The translations under genes and the position numbers were made by a program. The notes under the pieces are model-generated. The model was not told the origin of the DNA, searched no databases, and was given only the letters and a program-made list of their open reading frames with translations. From positions 186,001 through 250,000 of the forward strand of contig JACKQB010000005.1 of the NCBI GenBank assembly GCA_024233115.1: a stretch of 64,000 nt of DNA. Direction: 5' to 3'. The DNA comes from Akkermansiaceae bacterium. Lineage in GTDB: Bacteria > Verrucomicrobiota > Verrucomicrobiia > Verrucomicrobiales > Akkermansiaceae. Shown in pieces: positions 61,588 through 64,000 of the stretch; position 1 is the stretch's first letter, and each line of letters opens with the position of its first letter.

Positions 61588-62985
61588 ATGAAACTACTCT
61601 CCCATGTTTACTTGTTTGGACTCACCCTGGCTCTCGTTGCACCGGTGGTCGGCGCAGCGGTGGGAAAACCGAACGTCATCATCATCTACACCGACGACCA
61701 GGGATCGGTTGATGCACATTGTTACGGTTCCAAGGACCTGAAGACGCCTAACATTGACAGGCTCGCGGAGACGGGTGTCCGCTTTACCCAGATGCTGGCG
61801 CCGTCGGCGATCTGCTCCGCGTCCCGGGCCGGGATGTTGACTGGTCGCTTCCCGGCGCGGGCCGGGGTGCCTGACAATGTGTCGTCGGAGCAGGGAAAAG
61901 CCGGCATGCCGACAAGCGAAGTGACGATCGCGGAGCTGCTCAAGGCGAACGGCTACGCCACCGGGCATGTGGGCAAGTGGCACCTCGGCTACACCCCGGA
62001 GACGATGCCGAACGCGCAGGGGTTCGATCACTCCTTCGGCCACATGGGCGGCTGCATCGACAACTACTCCCACTTCTTCTACTGGAACGGCCCAAACCGG
62101 CATGACCTGTGGGAAAATGGCAGGGAAATCCGGCGCGACGGCGAGTATTTCGGCGACCTGATGGTGGCCGAGGTGAAGGCGTTCATCGACAGGCAGAAGG
62201 AGGTGCCGTTTTTCATCTACTGGGCGATCAACTGGCCGCACTACCCGCTGCAGGGCACCTCGAAATGGCGGAACTATTACCAGGACCTGCCGCATCCTCG
62301 CGACAAGTATGCGACCTCCGTTTCCACCACCGATGAGCTGGTCGGTATGGTCCTCGACCACCTCGAAGCGGCGGGCCTTCGGGAGAAGACGCTGGTGATT
62401 TTCCAGAGCGACCACGGTCACTCGGTCGAGCAGCGTGCCTTTTCCGGCGGCGGATCGGCCGGCCCCTACCGCGGGCACAAGGGAAACCTCTTTGAGGGTG
62501 GCATCCGGGTCCCCTCGGTGGTCAGCCTGCCCGGGAGCCTGCCTGAGGGGGTAGTGCGGGACCAGCTTGTGACCGGTTGCGACTGGTGGGCGACGATCGC
62601 GGAGTTGACGGGTGCAGCGATTCCCCAGGGGCATCATCTCGACGGAGCATCCATCGTGGACGTCATCCGCGACGCGGACGCGAAGTCGCCGCACGAGACG
62701 TTCTACTGGCAGCTCGGGGGAAATCCGGAGCATGCAAGGTGGGTGGTGCGTGACGGCGACTGGAAACTGCTTGGCAACACCACGGAAATCGTCCGACCCA
62801 AGGGCGTGGCGGAACTCACCAGGGACGACCGCCGCCTTTTCCTGGTCAACCTGGCGGAGGACATCGGCGAATCGAAAAATGTCGCCGCCGCACACCCCCA
62901 GGTCGTCATGAAAATGCTGAAGCTCAAAAAGTCCTACGCAAAAAGCATCCACGCAACCGTCGCCGCAAGGAACAAACGCAGGTGA
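61588..62985 (+). CDS. Secreted S1 family sulfatase
   Basis: 465 residues from ATG 61588 (MKLLSHVYLFGLTLALVAPVVGA signal peptide). Metal site NVIIIYTDDQGSVDAHCYGS, sulfatase signature C76-S-A-S-R with Cys76 converted to formylglycine, GHVGKWHLGYTPETMPNAQGFDHSFG, FQSDHGHSVEQRAF and GHKGNLFEGGIRVPSVV. Differs clearly from the sulfatase at 44708, so a different sulfated substrate is likely. A tiny frame starts inside its stop (GTGA at 62982). Confidence 0.93.
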   Translation: MKLLSHVYLFGLTLALVAPVVGAAVGKPNVIIIYTDDQGSVDAHCYGSKDLKTPNIDRLAETGVRFTQMLAPSAICSASRAGMLTGRFPARAGVPDNVSSEQGKAGMPTSEVTIAELLKANGYATGHVGKWHLGYTPETMPNAQGFDHSFGHMGGCIDNYSHFFYWNGPNRHDLWENGREIRRDGEYFGDLMVAEVKAFIDRQKEVPFFIYWAINWPHYPLQGTSKWRNYYQDLPHPRDKYATSVSTTDELVGMVLDHLEAAGLREKTLVIFQSDHGHSVEQRAFSGGGSAGPYRGHKGNLFEGGIRVPSVVSLPGSLPEGVVRDQLVTGCDWWATIAELTGAAIPQGHHLDGASIVDVIRDADAKSPHETFYWQLGGNPEHARWVVRDGDWKLLGNTTEIVRPKGVAELTRDDRRLFLVNLAEDIGESKNVAAAHPQVVMKMLKLKKSYAKSIHATVAARNKRR

Positions 62986-63137
62986 ATCCATCTGCTGCGA
63001 GAGGGGGAAAGACAGGATCATTGAAAGACATCGTCAGGTTGGTTGAAGCGCATGGTCATTTATGGAGTGAGCTGCCGGACGAACTCAAGGGGCTCATCGA
63101 CCAGCCGGTTTGGCCGGACAAGATACCGCATCCCTGA
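62982..63137 (+). CDS. Possible small protein overlapping the sulfatase stop
   Basis: A 51-codon frame begins at GTG 62982, overlapping the sulfatase TGA at 62983-62985 (GTGA), and ends at TGA 63135. The predicted peptide NPSAARGGKTGSLKDIVRLVEAHGHLWSELPDELKGLI is helical and amphipathic, with a PVWPDKIPHP end, so it reads like protein rather than random sequence. No family recognised. It may be a translationally coupled small protein or the tail of an older gene. Confidence 0.4.
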   Translation: MNPSAARGGKTGSLKDIVRLVEAHGHLWSELPDELKGLIDQPVWPDKIPHP

Positions 63138-63202
63138 GCCACATCGTGTAAAACAGATGTCAGGTTTGCCTTAGAACCGAAATATAATAGCGGTATTTTA
63201 CC

Positions 63203-63243
63203 GCACCTATACCTATTGCACCTATCGCACCTATCGCACCTAT
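63203..63243 (+). repeat. GCACCTAT tandem repeats up to the GH110 start codon
   Basis: GCACCTAT occurs at 63203, 63218, 63227 and 63236; the last copy runs into the start codon ATG 63242. The spacing of the last three units is 9 bp. No Shine-Dalgarno sequence is present, so the repeat occupies the usual ribosome-binding position. Confidence 0.6.
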
Positions 63244-64000
63244 GAAACCGACACTTATTATTGCCGTCTCGTTTTTTACAGCTCCTTTTTTGGCAGCCCA
63301 GACGATCATCAACGTGAATGATCATGGTGCCTTGCCCAATGATGGCGGGGCGAAAGGCGCGGCGCGTGCGGGTGACGACACCGCGGCGTTCAAGCAAGCC
63401 ATTGCCGCGGCCAAGGCGGCGGCCGGTCCCGTCACCCTGTTCGTGCCGCCGGGGGTGTATGATTTTTATCCCGATGACGCCACCCAGCGTGCCTGTTTTA
63501 CCAGTAACAGCACGGAAACGGGATCGCATGGCATGAAGACCCTGGCGATTGATGTGGTGGACGTGGATGATCTAACCATTTCCGCCGTGGGTGCCACTTT
63601 TATGATGCGCGGAAAGATGACGATGTTTGTGGCCGAGCAATGTGAGAACCTGACACTGCGCGGAATGACCTTTGATACCAGACGTCCGACGATGTCCGAG
63701 CTGACAGTCACCGAAAAAGGCGGCGATTACTGGATCGGCAAAGTGCATCCGGATTCGGACTACAGCATCATCGGTAGCAGGGTGCAATGGCTTGGCGAGG
63801 GGTGGGCCGACTACCACAACATGGTGCAGCACTATGATCCGGTGCAGAAAACCACCTGGCGCGGGGGCGACCCGACGTCCGGTGTTTCGTCGATTCAGGA
63901 TCTGGGCGGCAACCGGCTGAAGTTTAACGTCACGGGAGGAGGCTTGGGCAATGCGGTGGTTGGCCGCACCTATCAGTTCCGCAATACCACGCGTGACCAG
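63242..64000 (+). CDS. GH110-type alpha-1,3-galactosidase, 5' part (cut by window edge)
   Basis: 253 codons, open at the right edge. Signal peptide KPTLIIAVSFFTAPFLAA, then TIINVNDHGALPNDGGAKGAARAGDDTAAFKQAI and VTLFVPPGVYDFYPDDATQ, the start of a right-handed beta-helix as in GH110. VVDVDDLTISAVGATFMMRGKMTMFVAEQCENLTLRGMTFDTRRPTMSELTV is the helix repeat. Known members release terminal alpha-1,3-linked galactose, as in blood group B-type glycans. Activity is inferred; the catalytic acids lie beyond the window. Confidence 0.8.
   Translation, partial: MKPTLIIAVSFFTAPFLAAQTIINVNDHGALPNDGGAKGAARAGDDTAAFKQAIAAAKAAAGPVTLFVPPGVYDFYPDDATQRACFTSNSTETGSHGMKTLAIDVVDVDDLTISAVGATFMMRGKMTMFVAEQCENLTLRGMTFDTRRPTMSELTVTEKGGDYWIGKVHPDSDYSIIGSRVQWLGEGWADYHNMVQHYDPVQKTTWRGGDPTSGVSSIQDLGGNRLKFNVTGGGLGNAVVGRTYQFRNTTRDQ

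Overview
The window looks like part of a Verrucomicrobiota chromosome, most likely Verrucomicrobiales (Akkermansiaceae/Verrucomicrobiaceae-like). The evidence is a moderately GC-rich sequence, many small secreted proteins ending in the PEP-CTERM sorting signal (VPEPSS, a short hydrophobic stretch, then RRRR), secreted sulfatases and many glycoside hydrolases, and weak or absent Shine-Dalgarno sequences. The taxon is inferred from gene content only; there is no rRNA or tRNA here.

Layout. 0-9 kb: end of an unknown gene, a secreted hypothetical, a GH3 glycosidase, a small acidic protein, a secreted protein with a parvovirus-like phospholipase A2 signature, a SAM methyltransferase, and a truncated PEP-CTERM gene overlapping a PKHD-type dioxygenase. 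9-14 kb: a GH95 fucosidase, then a two-gene unit (SUMF1-fold protein plus repeat/calcium-site protein). 14.9-20.8 kb: a PEP-CTERM cluster of five intact genes and one internally deleted one, with a miniature inverted-repeat element. 20.9-26.8 kb: a membrane protein, an AbiE-type toxin-antitoxin pair apparently inserted at the 3' end of a class II ribonucleotide reductase gene, and that nrdJ gene broken by several frameshifts. 27-31.7 kb: a large CotH-kinase/lamin-tail surface protein and a PEP-CTERM protein. 31.7-40.1 kb (minus strand): an SH3-like protein, two GH29 fucosidases, a tyrosine phenol-lyase-type enzyme and a CreBC two-component system. 40.2-44.6 kb: FKBP isomerase, UPF0173 hydrolase, ispF, radC, a rhodanese remnant and an esterase. 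44.7-64 kb: two sulfatases, a Gfo/Idh/MocA oxidoreductase, GH89, a DUF5703/six-hairpin protein, GH38, a 5'-complete GH110 at the right edge, a GH110 remnant, and four more PEP-CTERM genes, one frameshifted. The region also carries REP-like repeats and the second copy of the miniature element.

Together the secreted enzymes (GH3, GH95, two GH29, GH89, GH38, GH110, two sulfatases, esterase, oxidoreductase) suggest breakdown of sulfated, fucosylated, N-acetylglucosamine- and galactose-containing glycans. The PEP-CTERM proteins suggest a heavily decorated surface or matrix; no exosortase gene is present here. No CRISPR array, rRNA, tRNA, replication origin or full-length transposase was seen. The most unusual signals are the MITE pair with 10-bp target duplications, the TA module in the nrdJ tail, PEP-CTERM genes whose sorting signal is out of frame, a shared promoter/leader upstream of two PEP-CTERM genes, REP units that supply a stop codon, and the PLA2-like secreted protein.
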